A DNA stretch of 64,000 nucleotides from Bartonella callosciuri (GCF_014203215.1 NZ_JACHIM010000001.1:186001-250000), one strand, 5' to 3'. Shown: positions 19,900-30,162, counted from the stretch's first letter. A program made the numbers and translations. Notes: generated by a model from the sequence alone, not told the origin.

Positions 19900-21136
19900 T
19901 AAAAAATGTCCTTGCTTTTTCTAATGCTTCTACTAACTGATCAATGTCTTCATAATTATTGTACATAGCCAATGAGGCACGACACGCAGATGTTAAACCA
20001 AAATGTTGTAATAAAGGTTGCGCACAATGTGTTCCTGCACGTATAGCAACACCTTGCCGATCAATAAACATAGCTATATCATGCGCATGGATGCCTTCCA
20101 TGTCAAACGATATAATAGCACCTTTATGAGGAGAACGACCATAAATATGCAATGATTTAATCGTTTCAAGCCTTTCATGTGCATAAGATAAAAGTGCTGC
20201 TTCATGAGCATGAATAGCATTTCTGTCTTTTTTTTGCATATAATCAATAGCAGCTGCCAATCCAATAGCTTCAGCGATAGGAGGAGTGCCCGCTTCAAAG
20301 CGATGGGGGGGAGCATTATAAAAAACCTTATCAACAGTTACATCCTCAATCATTTCCCCTCCCCCTTGAAAAGGATGCATTTCTTCTAACCTATGTTTTT
20401 TACCATAAAGAACGCCAATACCTGTAGGACCATAAAGCTTATGTCCCGTAAAAACGTACCAGTCACAATCAAGATTTTGCACATCAATTGTTAAATGTAC
20501 AGCCCCCTGAGAACCATCAACAAGAACAGGAATGGCATTTTGATGCGCTAACTTGATAATCTCTTTGACAGGAGGGATCGTCCCCAATATGTTCGACATA
20601 TGCGTAATAGCAATGAGTTTTGTTTTATCACTTAAGGCCTTTTCAAAATCTTCAATATGTAAAACGCCATTGTCATCAACTGGTACGAAAACAAGTCTCA
20701 CACCTTTGCGTTCACGAATAAAATGCCAAGGAATAATATTTGAATGATGTTCCATAATAGTGAGAATAATTTCATCACCTTCATTCAATTTGGACATACC
20801 CCAACCGTAAGCAACAGTATTAATAGCTTCCGTTGCACTTTTTGTAAAAACAATTTCCCCCGCTGTTTGGGCATTTAAAAAACTACGAACTGTTTCGCGA
20901 GCATTCTCATAAGATTGTGTAGCTGCATTTGATAAGAAATGCATTCCTCGATGCACATTTGCATAACGGCATCGATAGAAATTATCTATCGCATCAAGCA
21001 CAGACTGGGGTTTTTGAGCAGATGCACCACTGTCAAGATAAGCTAACCGCTTGCCATAGACATTATATTGTAAAATAGGAAAATCACAACGAATTTTTTC
21101 TACATTATAACTCAATGTTGATGCATCACTTTCCAT
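19892..21136 (-). CDS. sufS: Cysteine desulfurase SufS
   Basis: PLP enzyme that takes sulfur from cysteine for Fe-S clusters. 414 residues, group II desulfurase. The PLP lysine is in TGHKLYGPTG (about residue 231). The catalytic Cys is in RAGTHCAQP (about 369). FEAGTPPIAEAIG is also characteristic. It starts nine bases after the sufD stop. No SufE gene is in the window. Confidence 0.95.
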   Translation of the reverse strand: MESDASTLSYNVEKIRCDFPILQYNVYGKRLAYLDSGASAQKPQSVLDAIDNFYRCRYANVHRGMHFLSNAATQSYENARETVRSFLNAQTAGEIVFTKSATEAINTVAYGWGMSKLNEGDEIILTIMEHHSNIIPWHFIRERKGVRLVFVPVDDNGVLHIEDFEKALSDKTKLIAITHMSNILGTIPPVKEIIKLAHQNAIPVLVDGSQGAVHLTIDVQNLDCDWYVFTGHKLYGPTGIGVLYGKKHRLEEMHPFQGGGEMIEDVTVDKVFYNAPPHRFEAGTPPIAEAIGLAAAIDYMQKKDRNAIHAHEAALLSYAHERLETIKSLHIYGRSPHKGAIISFDMEGIHAHDIAMFIDRQGVAIRAGTHCAQPLLQHFGLTSACRASLAMYNNYEDIDQLVEALEKARTFFNG

Positions 21137-21145
21137 TTCTTTGCC

Positions 21146-22414
21146 TTAAACATTTTTTTCTAACCATTTGCCAATAATATTCTTCAAGACAGTTCGAATA
21201 TTATCTTGCTTGATGTCATCAATGAGCTCGGAAACAAATCCTTTAATCAAAAGTGCACGAGCAGTTTTAAAAGGAATACCACGTGCCATGAGATAAAAAA
21301 GATAATCATGATTAATATTGGTAACTGTTGCACCATGACCACATGCAACATCATCAGCAAAAATTTCTAATTCAGGTTTTGCATCAAATTCTGCATCGTC
21401 TGAAAGAATAAGACTATTACAGGTCATACGCGCATCTGTTTTTTGAGCTTCTTTAGCAACCCGTATCATGCCTTGAAAAACACCAACTGCCCTATCTGTG
21501 ACCACATTGCGTATAATTTCGGTTGAAGTTGATTTTTCTTCAACGTGACGAACAATCATCATAAGATCGCTATGTGTTTGTCCTGATAATAAATTTATGA
21601 CTCGTAGTTGAAAGTTAGATTCTTCTCCTTGTAACGCAACGTCAATTTCCTGACGATTAAGCTGACTGCCTACATTAATCACATAAAGCGATAGTTTTGC
21701 CCCTCGAGCAAGAACAGCACGAAATCGGCCAAACTGCGTAGAATTAAAGCCACGATTCCGAATAATGATCCATGTCACATGACTATAAGCAGCAACATGT
21801 AATGAAAATATCGAGCTAACAAAAGTATTTTTATCATTGCCAATCTGGCGTTCAATAAACACAGCTTGACTGTTTTTATTAACTTTTATGTCTGAAAAAA
21901 TATGAGATTGCCCCCCCATTTGAATATTTTGTAATTCAATCGGAATATTTAACTTTGTATTTTCAGAAATTTGAAAAAGCCAACCATCTGTCAGAAAAGC
22001 TGTATTTAATTGTCCAATAAAATCTTTATCAGACATGATTTGATCTATATTTACAGAATTTTCTTTTAAGGCATCTGCAAGACGTTTTATTTTAATATTG
22101 TCTACCTTTGGCTGCGTCAATGTTTTTCCATTAGCAATAGAAAAAACAGTACTCTCTGGAAATAACGCATTAACAGATTGTCCATCGTTTACTTCTGAAA
22201 AATCACTAATAGATTTCAATAATGTGCGTAAATTAGTATAGTGCCAACTTTCGATTTTACGCGAAGGAAGCCGTGTTTTTTCAAATAGTTCAATAGCTTT
22301 TTTGCGGACTGCCCGGACAGTCTTATCACCAGGTAAATTGTTTATATATTGATTGAAATTACTGAGTATATCTTCTTCAACCGTTAACAATTCTTGCTGT
22401 GAATTCACATACAT
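21146..22414 (-). CDS. sufD: Fe-S assembly scaffold protein SufD
   Basis: 422 residues from the ATG at 22414. A TTG five codons earlier overlaps the sufC stop, but a GAGG box about 11 bases before the ATG favours the later start. SufD pairs with SufB in the SufBC2D scaffold. The C-terminal core is recognisable: FDAKPELEIFADDVACGHGATV with its conserved Cys and His, then LFYLMARGIP near the end. The N-terminal half is more variable, as usual for SufD. Confidence 0.93.
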   Translation of the reverse strand: MYVNSQQELLTVEEDILSNFNQYINNLPGDKTVRAVRKKAIELFEKTRLPSRKIESWHYTNLRTLLKSISDFSEVNDGQSVNALFPESTVFSIANGKTLTQPKVDNIKIKRLADALKENSVNIDQIMSDKDFIGQLNTAFLTDGWLFQISENTKLNIPIELQNIQMGGQSHIFSDIKVNKNSQAVFIERQIGNDKNTFVSSIFSLHVAAYSHVTWIIIRNRGFNSTQFGRFRAVLARGAKLSLYVINVGSQLNRQEIDVALQGEESNFQLRVINLLSGQTHSDLMMIVRHVEEKSTSTEIIRNVVTDRAVGVFQGMIRVAKEAQKTDARMTCNSLILSDDAEFDAKPELEIFADDVACGHGATVTNINHDYLFYLMARGIPFKTARALLIKGFVSELIDDIKQDNIRTVLKNIIGKWLEKNV

Positions 22415-22425
22415 ATTCAATGACC

Positions 22426-23181
22426 TCAAGCCGCTTCATTAATAAGATCGGCATATCCATTTTCTTCTAAATAAAGCGCTAATGATTTATCTCCGCTTTT
22501 AATGATGCGTCCTTTATAAAGAACATGTACCGTATCAGGAATGATATAATCAAGCAGGCGTTGGTAATGGGTAATAACTAAAAATGAACGCTTTGAATCT
22601 CGAAGTTTATTTACACCATCTGCAACAATTTTTAGCGCATCAATATCTAAACCAGAATCCGTTTCATCTAAAATGCAAAGTTTAGGTTCAAGAAGCGCCA
22701 TTTGTAAAATTTCAGCGCGTTTTTTTTCTCCACCTGAAAAACCTACATTCAAAGGACGTTTTAGCATATCCATATCTATTTCAAGCTTTGAAGAAATTTC
22801 TTTAACACATTTTATAAATTCAGGAATTTTAAGCTCTTCATCACCACGTGCTTTGCGCTGAGAATTCATCGCAACTTTTAAAAACTCCATCGTTGCCACC
22901 CCAGGTATTTCCATTGGATATTGAAATGCAAGAAAAACACCGTACGCGGCACGTTCAGCTGGATCCATTTCTAAAAGTGATTGTCCATTATAAAGAATAT
23001 CACCTTCTATCACTTCATAATCATCACGACCAGCAAGCAAATAAGATAAAGTCGACTTACCAGCTCCATTTTGTCCCATGATAGCAGCAACTTCACCATC
23101 TTGAACAGTCAAGTTTAAACCACGAATAATTTCTGTATCGGTCCCAATAATACGGGCACGCAAATCTTTTATCTCTAACAT
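22426..23181 (-). CDS. sufC: Fe-S assembly ATPase SufC
   Basis: ABC-type ATPase of the SufBC2D complex, 251 residues. Walker A GQNGAGKS is at residues 36-43. The signature FSGGEKKR is near 148, and Walker B reads LCILDETDSGLD, with the DSGLD form typical of SufC. A 54-base gap separates it from sufB; this holds a weak two-tier hairpin (GGTTA...TAACC) that might tune expression between the two genes. Confidence 0.96.
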   Translation of the reverse strand: MLEIKDLRARIIGTDTEIIRGLNLTVQDGEVAAIMGQNGAGKSTLSYLLAGRDDYEVIEGDILYNGQSLLEMDPAERAAYGVFLAFQYPMEIPGVATMEFLKVAMNSQRKARGDEELKIPEFIKCVKEISSKLEIDMDMLKRPLNVGFSGGEKKRAEILQMALLEPKLCILDETDSGLDIDALKIVADGVNKLRDSKRSFLVITHYQRLLDYIIPDTVHVLYKGRIIKSGDKSLALYLEENGYADLINEAA

Positions 23182-23235
23182 AACTTAATCCTGCTCTGGT
23201 TAACTCTACGTCAGGTCTACTGTTGACCTAACCGA

Positions 23236-24747
23236 TTATCCTACGCTACCTTCAAGGCTGATATCAATGAGTTTTTGTGCTTCAACAGCAAACTCCATTG
23301 GAAGTTTTTGAATGACCTCTTTTACAAAACCATTCACAATTAATGCGATAGCTTCTTCTTCAGGAATCCCACGCTGCATAACATAAAAAAGCTGATCATC
23401 AGAAATTTTTGATGTTGTCGCCTCATGTTCAAATTGAGCAGATGCATTTTTTGCCTCAATATAAGGTACTGTATGGGCGCCACAATCATTCCCAATTAAC
23501 AAACTATCACATTGCGTAAAATTACGTGCATTCTGTGCTTTTCGATGTGCTGTAACTTGTCCCCGATAAGTGTTATTTGAAAAACCAGCGGAAATACCTT
23601 TGGAAATAATACGACTTGATGTATTTTTTCCTAAGTGAATCATTTTTGTACCGGAATCAATTTGTTGATGGCCATTTGCAACAGCGATAGAATAAAATTC
23701 TCCACGCGAATTGTCGCCACGCAGTAAACAAGATGGATATTTCCAAGTAATGGCAGAACCCGTTTCCACCTGTGTCCATGAAATTTTAGAGTTATCACCC
23801 CGACAATCTCCACGCTTTGTCACAAAATTATAAATACCACCCTTTCCATTTTTATCGCCAGGATACCAGTTTTGTACTGTAGAATATTTAATCTCTGCAT
23901 TTTCGAGCGCAACAAGCTCAACAACAGCAGCATGAAGCTGGTTTTCATCACGTTGGGGTGCCGTACACCCCTCAAGATAAGAAACATAAGAATCTTCATC
24001 TGCAATAATTAGTGTTCGTTCAAATTGGCCCGTGTTTCGTTCATTAATTCTAAAATAAGTTGAAAGTTCCATAGGACAACGAACGCCTTTTGGAATATAA
24101 ACAAATGAACCATCTGTAAAAACAGCTGCATTTAAGGCAGCGTAATAATTATCACCTGGTGGCACAACCGTTCCCAAATATTCCTTAATAAGGGTGGGGT
24201 GTTCAGTGATTGCTTCTGAAATGGAACAAAAAATCACACCTGCGCGTGCCAATTCTTTTTTAAATGTGGTCACAACAGAAATAGAATCAAAAACTGCATC
24301 AACAGCTACCTGTCCTGATGCATAAAGACTATCATTGATAGTAGAAGGATCAGATTGTTTTCTTACTCCTGCCAAAATTTCTTGCTCTTTGAGAGGAATA
24401 CCAAGTTTTTCATAAGTGGCCAACAACTCAGGATCCACTTCATCTAAAGACTTTGGTCCTGTATGATTTTTAGGAGCAGCGTAATAATAAATCTCTTGGA
24501 AATCAATTTTGGGATATTGAATTCGTGCCCAATTAGGTTCTTCCATTGTCAACCAGCGACGAAAAGCTTGTAAACGCCATGTCAGCATCCACTCAGGTTC
24601 ACGTTTTTTAGCAGAAATAAATTTGATAATATCTTCATTTAAACCTTTTGGGGCTTTGTCCGTTTCAATTGTGGTTTCAAACCCATATTTATATTGATCA
24701 ACATCTATTTCACGTACTTGGCGTATTGTTTCTTGTACTGCAGGCAT
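23236..24747 (-). CDS. sufB: Fe-S assembly scaffold protein SufB
   Basis: 503 residues. Core scaffold on which clusters are built. Recognisable segments: [12 protein letters not shown], the YLEGCTAPQ loop with Cys, [17 protein letters not shown] with the functional Cys, and [14 protein letters not shown] near the end. The open frame extends 37 codons upstream, but GGAGAAAATTT directly before the ATG at 24747 and the family N-terminus fix the start. It follows the NifS-like gene by about 120 bases, and a separate promoter there is possible. Confidence 0.96.
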   Translation of the reverse strand: MPAVQETIRQVREIDVDQYKYGFETTIETDKAPKGLNEDIIKFISAKKREPEWMLTWRLQAFRRWLTMEEPNWARIQYPKIDFQEIYYYAAPKNHTGPKSLDEVDPELLATYEKLGIPLKEQEILAGVRKQSDPSTINDSLYASGQVAVDAVFDSISVVTTFKKELARAGVIFCSISEAITEHPTLIKEYLGTVVPPGDNYYAALNAAVFTDGSFVYIPKGVRCPMELSTYFRINERNTGQFERTLIIADEDSYVSYLEGCTAPQRDENQLHAAVVELVALENAEIKYSTVQNWYPGDKNGKGGIYNFVTKRGDCRGDNSKISWTQVETGSAITWKYPSCLLRGDNSRGEFYSIAVANGHQQIDSGTKMIHLGKNTSSRIISKGISAGFSNNTYRGQVTAHRKAQNARNFTQCDSLLIGNDCGAHTVPYIEAKNASAQFEHEATTSKISDDQLFYVMQRGIPEEEAIALIVNGFVKEVIQKLPMEFAVEAQKLIDISLEGSVG

Positions 24748-24869
24748 AAATTTTCTCCATTTTGGGGGCGTCAAGAACAAGTGGCTAAAATTTTTTTCTT
24801 TATAAAATAAAGGAAGAAACCTATTTATTAAGTTATAGATAAAAGAAAACAATTTCAATCAAGTTTATT

Positions 24870-26027
24870 TTATTTTTTGCTGCTCTCTACCATTTGAGAA
24901 AAAACCAATAAAAAATCATCAATATCTTGAGAAGTTGTAGAGCGTCCTGTTGAAACACGAATTGCGCCATTTGGAAAATTGTACCCCATTGCTTCTAAGA
25001 CGTTGCTTTGTTTTACTTTCCCCGAAGAACAAGCAGAACCTGCGGAGACAGAAAACCCTGCTAAATCAAAACAAATTTGCATAGTTTCAGCTTTTATATT
25101 AGGTAAAGTGAAATAAGTTGTGTTTGGTAAACGCTGAACTCTTTTTCCCAAAATTTCAACATCACTACACACTTTTTGCAGTCCATCTTCTAATTTGTTG
25201 CGTAAATACATTAACTGTTTTATCTCTTCTTGGGTAAAACAATCAGCAATCGCAGCCCCAAAAGCAGAAATAAGCGGCAATGCTTCTGTTCCTCCACGCA
25301 AACCTTTTTCTTGTCCTCCTCCCACAATAAGAGGATGTGGCATCAGAAGGTTCCCACATGAAACAAAAGCGCCAATCCCTTTAGGCCCGCCAATTTTATG
25401 CGCAGACAGTATAAAAAAATCCCCTCCCATTTGAGTAATATCAACAAAACTTTTATCTACATACTGTGCCAAATCAACAATAAGAATGCCTCCAAAATCC
25501 CGAACGATAGCAGCTATTTCTTTTATTGGTTGAATAACACCAGTCTCATTATTTGCGGCTTGAATAGCAACGAGAGGAAGACCTTTTATTTTATCGTGAA
25601 TACTTAAAAGAGAGAATAATTTAGCTTGTTGAATTAAACCATCTTGGTCAACAGAAATTGTACTGATGAATTCTTTAGAAAAACGTCCACCTTCTGCAAC
25701 AGATGGATGTTCTGTCGCTCCAATATAAAGATGAGAAAACCGAACCTCAGAATTCCCCATCTTATAAAAGGGTGTTAATAAGGTCATCGCTGCTTCACTC
25801 GCACCAGACGTAAATACAACATGATCTGGATTTGTATTGAGTTTTTCAGCGATTTGCCGACGCGCTTTTTGCAACAAAGCTTTAGCAGCACGTCCTTCCG
25901 CATGAACGGATGATGGGTTACCAAATATCTCTAAAGATTCGAGTAAGGCTGTCCGTGCTATTTTTTTGAGCGGTGTTGTTGCATTATGATCAAAATATCG
26001 GCGTTTTACAACCATTTCACATCGCAA
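24870..26027 (-). CDS. Cysteine desulfurase, NifS/IscS-like (group I)
   Basis: 385 residues, second desulfurase of the cluster. YFDHNATTPL near the N-terminus is the group I hallmark. The PLP lysine is Lys211 in SAHKIGGPKG and the catalytic Cys is Cys333 in SAGSACSSGK. The catalytic loop and NETGVIQP are intact, so an active enzyme is expected. An ATG at 26015 is an alternative start. It leads the suf operon; no iscU, iscA or hscBA is near. Such a lone gene may supply sulfur for the Suf system or for tRNA thiolation. Confidence 0.9.
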   Translation of the reverse strand: MRCEMVVKRRYFDHNATTPLKKIARTALLESLEIFGNPSSVHAEGRAAKALLQKARRQIAEKLNTNPDHVVFTSGASEAAMTLLTPFYKMGNSEVRFSHLYIGATEHPSVAEGGRFSKEFISTISVDQDGLIQQAKLFSLLSIHDKIKGLPLVAIQAANNETGVIQPIKEIAAIVRDFGGILIVDLAQYVDKSFVDITQMGGDFFILSAHKIGGPKGIGAFVSCGNLLMPHPLIVGGGQEKGLRGGTEALPLISAFGAAIADCFTQEEIKQLMYLRNKLEDGLQKVCSDVEILGKRVQRLPNTTYFTLPNIKAETMQICFDLAGFSVSAGSACSSGKVKQSNVLEAMGYNFPNGAIRVSTGRSTTSQDIDDFLLVFSQMVESSKK

Positions 26028-26058
26028 TCATTAATCTTACGAATTAACTAAAAAAAAT

Positions 26059-26084
26059 AGTGCAATTTTCTTGAAAAATGCACT
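26059..26084. promoter_or_regulatory. 26-bp near-perfect palindrome between the desulfurase gene and the hydrolase gene
   Basis: AGTGCAATTTTC / GAAAAATGCACT with a TT centre: 11 of 12 positions pair. It sits 31 bases before the minus-strand desulfurase start and about 92 bases before the plus-strand hydrolase start. Position and symmetry suit a dimeric repressor site, perhaps for iron or Fe-S control of the suf genes. It could also be a transcribed hairpin. The regulator is unknown. Confidence 0.45.
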
Positions 26085-26176
26085 TAAAAAAAGAATATCT
26101 AGTAATTAAATAAGAAATTTATGGTAAAAGTCGACCAAGGTCAATAAGAGCTTTTGTAGCACTGAAGGAATATTTA

Positions 26177-26857
26177 ATGCCAGAAATTATTTTTAATGGT
26201 CCCGCAGGTCGGCTTGAAGGACGTTATCAACCTTCACAACAAAAAAATGCACCAATTGCGATTATTTTACATCCTCATCCCCAATTTGGTGGCACAATGA
26301 ACAATAGAATTGTTTATGATCTCTTCTACATGTTCCAACAGCGAGGCTTTACTACATTACGTTTTAACTTTCGTGGTATCGGCCGCAGCCAAGGCGAATT
26401 TGATTATGGGATAGGAGAACTTTTAGATGCTGCTGCTGCACTTGATTGGGTGCAAACACAGCACCCTGATTCTAAAAACTGCTGGGTAGCTGGATATTCA
26501 TTTGGTGCCTGGATTGGTATGCAGCTTTTGATGCGCCGACCGGAAATCGAGGGCTTTATATCCGTTGCGCCTCAACCGAATGTGTATGATTTTTCATTTC
26601 TTGCCCCTTGCCCCTCCTCTGGGCTTATCATACACGGTGCTATCGATAAAGTTGCTCCCCCAAAAGATATCCAAACGCTTGTAGATAAATTAAAAACGCA
26701 AAAAGGCATTACCATTACACAAGAAATACTCGAAGGCGCTAACCATTTTTTTAGTGGATGCAGTCAAGAGCTTATTGAACGATGTGCAGAATATTTGGAT
26801 AGTCATATTACAAATGAATTCCTCTCTCCTCCACCTGAAATACTTTCGCTTACTTAG
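26177..26857 (+). CDS. Alpha/beta hydrolase of unknown substrate
   Basis: 226 residues. The fold starts with a hydrophobic strand and an oxyanion-region HPHPQFGG motif at 32-39. NFRGIGRSQG follows at 64-73. The catalytic triad is visible: nucleophile Ser108 in AGYSFGA, Asp157 in HGAIDKVAP and His190 in GANHFF. Small cytosolic hydrolases of this kind are widespread in Rhizobiales; the substrate cannot be told. Divergent from the suf cluster. Confidence 0.88.
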   Translation: MPEIIFNGPAGRLEGRYQPSQQKNAPIAIILHPHPQFGGTMNNRIVYDLFYMFQQRGFTTLRFNFRGIGRSQGEFDYGIGELLDAAAALDWVQTQHPDSKNCWVAGYSFGAWIGMQLLMRRPEIEGFISVAPQPNVYDFSFLAPCPSSGLIIHGAIDKVAPPKDIQTLVDKLKTQKGITITQEILEGANHFFSGCSQELIERCAEYLDSHITNEFLSPPPEILSLT

Positions 26858-26907
26858 TATAATATAACACGGCAAAAAATGAGCCCCAAACACCACGGCT
26901 CACAGAA

Positions 26908-27384
26908 GTGAGAAAGCTTGTAGGCTTATCCGGTGATATATTTTCTTTTAAAATTGGGATCAGTATTCAGAGGCCTGGCAATTACGAGTGCGGTAATAGA
27001 ACCTCAGATGCAACTGTTTTATTATCACATGGAGAAAAATTTGGAGTTAACCTGAATTATTGGCTTTTAACTTGTGAAGATGAAATGTTCATATACATGA
27101 TGAAAACTCAAGCTTTCAATATCTCTCCCCCAGCTATTCCTACTGGACTTCCGAAAAAGCTCGGTCGCATAGCATAGCTTATATAACCCATCGCGATGCA
27201 AAAATAAAACGCATCCCTGAAGATATAGCGGAATTAGCGGCAGAGCTTTATAAAAAATTGCAAGAGTTTGTTCAAAACATCAATAATATGGAAGAAGCTA
27301 GAAATTTACTTTTCCTCTTTTGAAACTGCATTTAAAGTATCAAATCAAGGCGAAAAGAGTACATCTAGCAACTACACAAGATAA
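26908..27384 (+). pseudogene. Decayed gene resembling the C-terminal part of rmuC
   Basis: The region 27130-27384 translates, across two frameshifts, to a good match to the end of RmuC (a DNA-recombination-limiting nuclease-fold protein): LGRIAYITHRD, then EDIAELAAELYKKLQEFVQN, then WKKLEIYFSSFETAF and NQG. ATAGC is duplicated in tandem at 27169-27178; removing one copy joins GRIA to YITHRD in one frame. A second shift lies near 27283-27295. The upstream part (26908-27120) is too eroded to align. The family is known for limiting inverted-repeat recombination; this copy cannot be functional. Confidence 0.6.
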
Positions 27385-28138
27385 GGCTTAATGTTCCTTT
27401 AAAAGGAAAAATGGATATGAAACTCTTTTTACATTTAAAAAATTACGTAAGTATTTGATTTATAATCATATACTTCCTATAAAAAATAGATAGTTACCAA
27501 TAGATAAAAATCTTTTTTGCTTGTTTATCATTTTGGGCTGATTTTGGAGCTTGTTGAACTCTTCGTTTGATTTTTTCAAACGTTTTTCGAAGGCAATTTT
27601 TTGGGCTTTCACAGACTTTTAAAAATTTTTCAAAGACCTTTCAAAGCCTTCTCTAACTTTTACCGCCAAATTCTGATTTTTACAATTTTTCCCACTTTTT
27701 TCGATTTTTAGGTATCAAAATCCGATTTGATAAACCACGCATTTAATGGGAAAAAATAGGTATAAAAACAACGAATTATCACCTATTCCTCCCTAATCCC
27801 ACTTTTCCCGCTAAATACAAAACTTCGTGTTAAACTCTATTTAGAAGCATTAGGAATTTATAAAAATAAACAAAAACTCTTTTTATAACAAGTAAAGTTT
27901 GTTTTTATACTGTTTTACAGCTTTCTACCATCCCCCTGCATTTGGAACTAAAGATGGTACCTTCCCTCTCAATGAGAAATACCTCTTCCTCTCTATACAA
28001 GAAGAATAACATTCGCCTTATCTTTTCAATTGCTAATATTTCTCATTCTCTTGTGAGGTGCACATTCTTTATGCTAGAGCTAACGTATTGACGCCCCATT
28101 ATATAAATGAATGCAATATTAATCTGGAAATAAAATTC
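27385..28138. other. Spacer with a coiled-coil gene relic, upstream of tyrS
   Basis: No intact gene. Between about 27490 and 27742 the minus strand reads like a decayed Lys/Glu-rich protein: an ATG at 27742, a run KNRKKWEKL, then after stops and shifts GFERSLKNF and KSVKAQKIAFEKRLKKSNEE. The heptad-like pattern suggests a coiled coil, possibly from a phage or structural gene. The part 27760-28138 shows only AT-rich sequence and the tyrS promoter region. Confidence 0.45.
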
Positions 28139-29392
28139 GTGTTTGCTTTTAAATCTGATTTTTTACACATTATGAATGAGCGTGGTTTTATCCACCAAAT
28201 CTCGGATGAAAAAGGTTTAGATGATCTTTTTTCAAAAGAGGTTGTAAGCGCCTATATTGGATTTGATCCTACAGCATCAAGTCTACATGCCGGAAGTCTC
28301 CTTCAAATTATGATGCTTTATTGGTTACAAAAAACCGGTCATCACCCCATTGCTTTGATGGGAGGAGGAACAGGGTTGATCGGTGATCCTTCCTTCAAAG
28401 ATGAAGCACGGCGTCTTTTGACACAAGATGATATTGCTACGAACATTGCTAGTATAAAAAAAGTATTTGCTAACTATTTAACATTTGGTGATAAAGAAAC
28501 CGATGCATGCCTTGTCAATAATGCCGAATGGTTATGCAATTTGAACTACTTAGAATTTCTGCGTGATGTAGGAAAACATTTTTCCGTCAACCGCATGTTG
28601 TCTTTTGATTCTGTCAAACTGAGACTTGAACGTGAACATTCTTTATCTTTTTTAGAATTTAATTATATGATTCTACAAGCTTATGATTTTGTTGAACTTA
28701 ATAAGCGCTATGGGCTACGTATGCAAATGGGTGGCTCTGATCAATGGGGCAATATTATTAATGGGATCGAATTAGGACATCGTTTAGGAACGCCACAATT
28801 ATACGCCTTAACCTCACCATTGCTTACGACTGCTTCAGGTACAAAAATGGGTAAATCATTGAATGGTGCTGTATGGCTTAATGCAGATATGTTTTCACCT
28901 TACCAATTTTGGCAATATTGGCGCAACACAGAAGACGCTGATGTGACACGTTTTTTAAAGCTTTATACCACATTATCAATGGATGAAATTCTCAAACTTT
29001 CTGTATTACAAGGAACTGAAATTAACGAAGCAAAGAAAATTCTCGCAACAGAAATTACAGCTATGTTGCATGGGCGCCATCTTGCAGATGCAGCAGCAGA
29101 AACCGCTCGTAAAACTTTTGAGGAAAAAACACACGGAGAAAATCTTCCAACTATTGAAATTAACATTACAGAATTAAAAACAGGTGCTGGGTTGCTTGCT
29201 CTTTTAGTACAAGCAGGACTCGCCAAATCTAATAGTGAGGCACGTCGACAAGTTCAAGGCGGAGGGGTACGTATAAATGATCAAATTGTTGAGAATGAAA
29301 CACGCCTTATTAGAGAAGAAGATGTCAATGTAGCCGGAATGATTAAGCTTTCCTTTGGTAAGAAAAAGCATGTTTTGATTAAGCCGCTATAA
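28139..29392 (+). CDS. tyrS: Tyrosyl-tRNA synthetase
   Basis: Class I synthetase, 417 residues. The HIGH-equivalent is in [11 protein letters not shown] and the KMSKS-equivalent is KMGKS in [19 protein letters not shown], which binds tyrosine, is present. An S4 RNA-binding domain ends the protein ([14 protein letters not shown]). The open frame begins at 28058, but alphaproteobacterial TyrRS starts at FAFKSDFL; the GTG at 28139, with a GGA box upstream, gives this N-terminus, so I place the start there. Confidence 0.94.
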   Translation: MFAFKSDFLHIMNERGFIHQISDEKGLDDLFSKEVVSAYIGFDPTASSLHAGSLLQIMMLYWLQKTGHHPIALMGGGTGLIGDPSFKDEARRLLTQDDIATNIASIKKVFANYLTFGDKETDACLVNNAEWLCNLNYLEFLRDVGKHFSVNRMLSFDSVKLRLEREHSLSFLEFNYMILQAYDFVELNKRYGLRMQMGGSDQWGNIINGIELGHRLGTPQLYALTSPLLTTASGTKMGKSLNGAVWLNADMFSPYQFWQYWRNTEDADVTRFLKLYTTLSMDEILKLSVLQGTEINEAKKILATEITAMLHGRHLADAAAETARKTFEEKTHGENLPTIEINITELKTGAGLLALLVQAGLAKSNSEARRQVQGGGVRINDQIVENETRLIREEDVNVAGMIKLSFGKKKHVLIKPL

Positions 29393-29618
29393 TCTATTTA
29401 TATTTTTTGACCTCATTCTATAATTTTTTATGCTTTTTGTGCGTGCATCTTTTACGCTTTTCATGCTGACCTAGTTTCCTCAATTTAATCTTTGTAATAT
29501 AATAGAGCCTTGTCTCACAGATAAAAATTTGATGAAATAATTATATTGCAAAGAGTTGAATCATTATTTCTTCTATGTATTCTAATGTTCGTTATTTACA
29601 AAAAAGAAAGAAAAAACA

Positions 29619-30104
29619 ATGACAATACCGATGAAAGGCACCTCTGCTCCGGATTTCAATTTGCCACGCGATGGGGGGGGTAGCTTATGTCTTTCTGACC
29701 TTCAAGGAAAACTAGTTGTTTTATATTTTTATCCCAAGGATGATACCAGTGGATGTACAAGTGAAGCGATTGACTTTACACGATTGAAGACAGAATTTGA
29801 TGAAATCGGAGCTGTTATTATTGGGATATCTCCAGATAATGTGACCAAACATGACAAATTTAAAACAAAACATGGGCTTGATATCATCCTTGTTTCAGAT
29901 GAGAAAAAAACTACGCTTGAAGCTTATGGTGTTTGGGTTGAGAAAAGTATGTATGGGCGCAAATATATGGGTGTTGAAAGAAGTACTTTTTTGATTGATG
30001 CAACTGGAAAAATAGCAGAAGAATGGCGCAAAGTTAGCGTGTCAGGACATGCTGATAAAGTGTTAGCTACTGCTACACTTTTGCATCGTAATGGCAATCT
30101 ATAA
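29619..30104 (+). CDS. bcp: Thiol peroxidase of the Bcp / peroxiredoxin Q family
   Basis: 161 residues. Reduces hydrogen peroxide and organic peroxides. The peroxidatic Cys46 is in DDTSGCTSEA; the Cys found five residues later in many Bcp proteins is absent, so it is of the 1-Cys type or uses another resolving partner. GVWVEKSMYGRKYMGVERSTFLID is typical of Bcp. Preceded by a 226-base spacer from tyrS and followed by a terminator, so probably its own transcript. Confidence 0.93.
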   Translation: MTIPMKGTSAPDFNLPRDGGGSLCLSDLQGKLVVLYFYPKDDTSGCTSEAIDFTRLKTEFDEIGAVIIGISPDNVTKHDKFKTKHGLDIILVSDEKKTTLEAYGVWVEKSMYGRKYMGVERSTFLIDATGKIAEEWRKVSVSGHADKVLATATLLHRNGNL

Positions 30105-30127
30105 ACTTTATGATAGAATGCATCTAT

Positions 30128-30162
30128 AAAAGCCCCTACTCCCTAATTGGCTTTATTTTTTA
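30128..30162 (+). terminator. Rho-independent terminator after bcp
   Basis: AAAGCC / GGCTTT stem (6 bp, 14-base loop) followed by ATTTTTT, beginning 24 bases after the bcp stop. Stem, distance and T-run fit an intrinsic terminator. Confidence 0.6.

Noticed and set aside
26880-26902. TGAGCC / GGCTCA hairpin after the hydrolase gene as terminator
   Set aside because: The stem is only 6 bp with an 11-base loop and no T-run follows, so it is not a convincing terminator.
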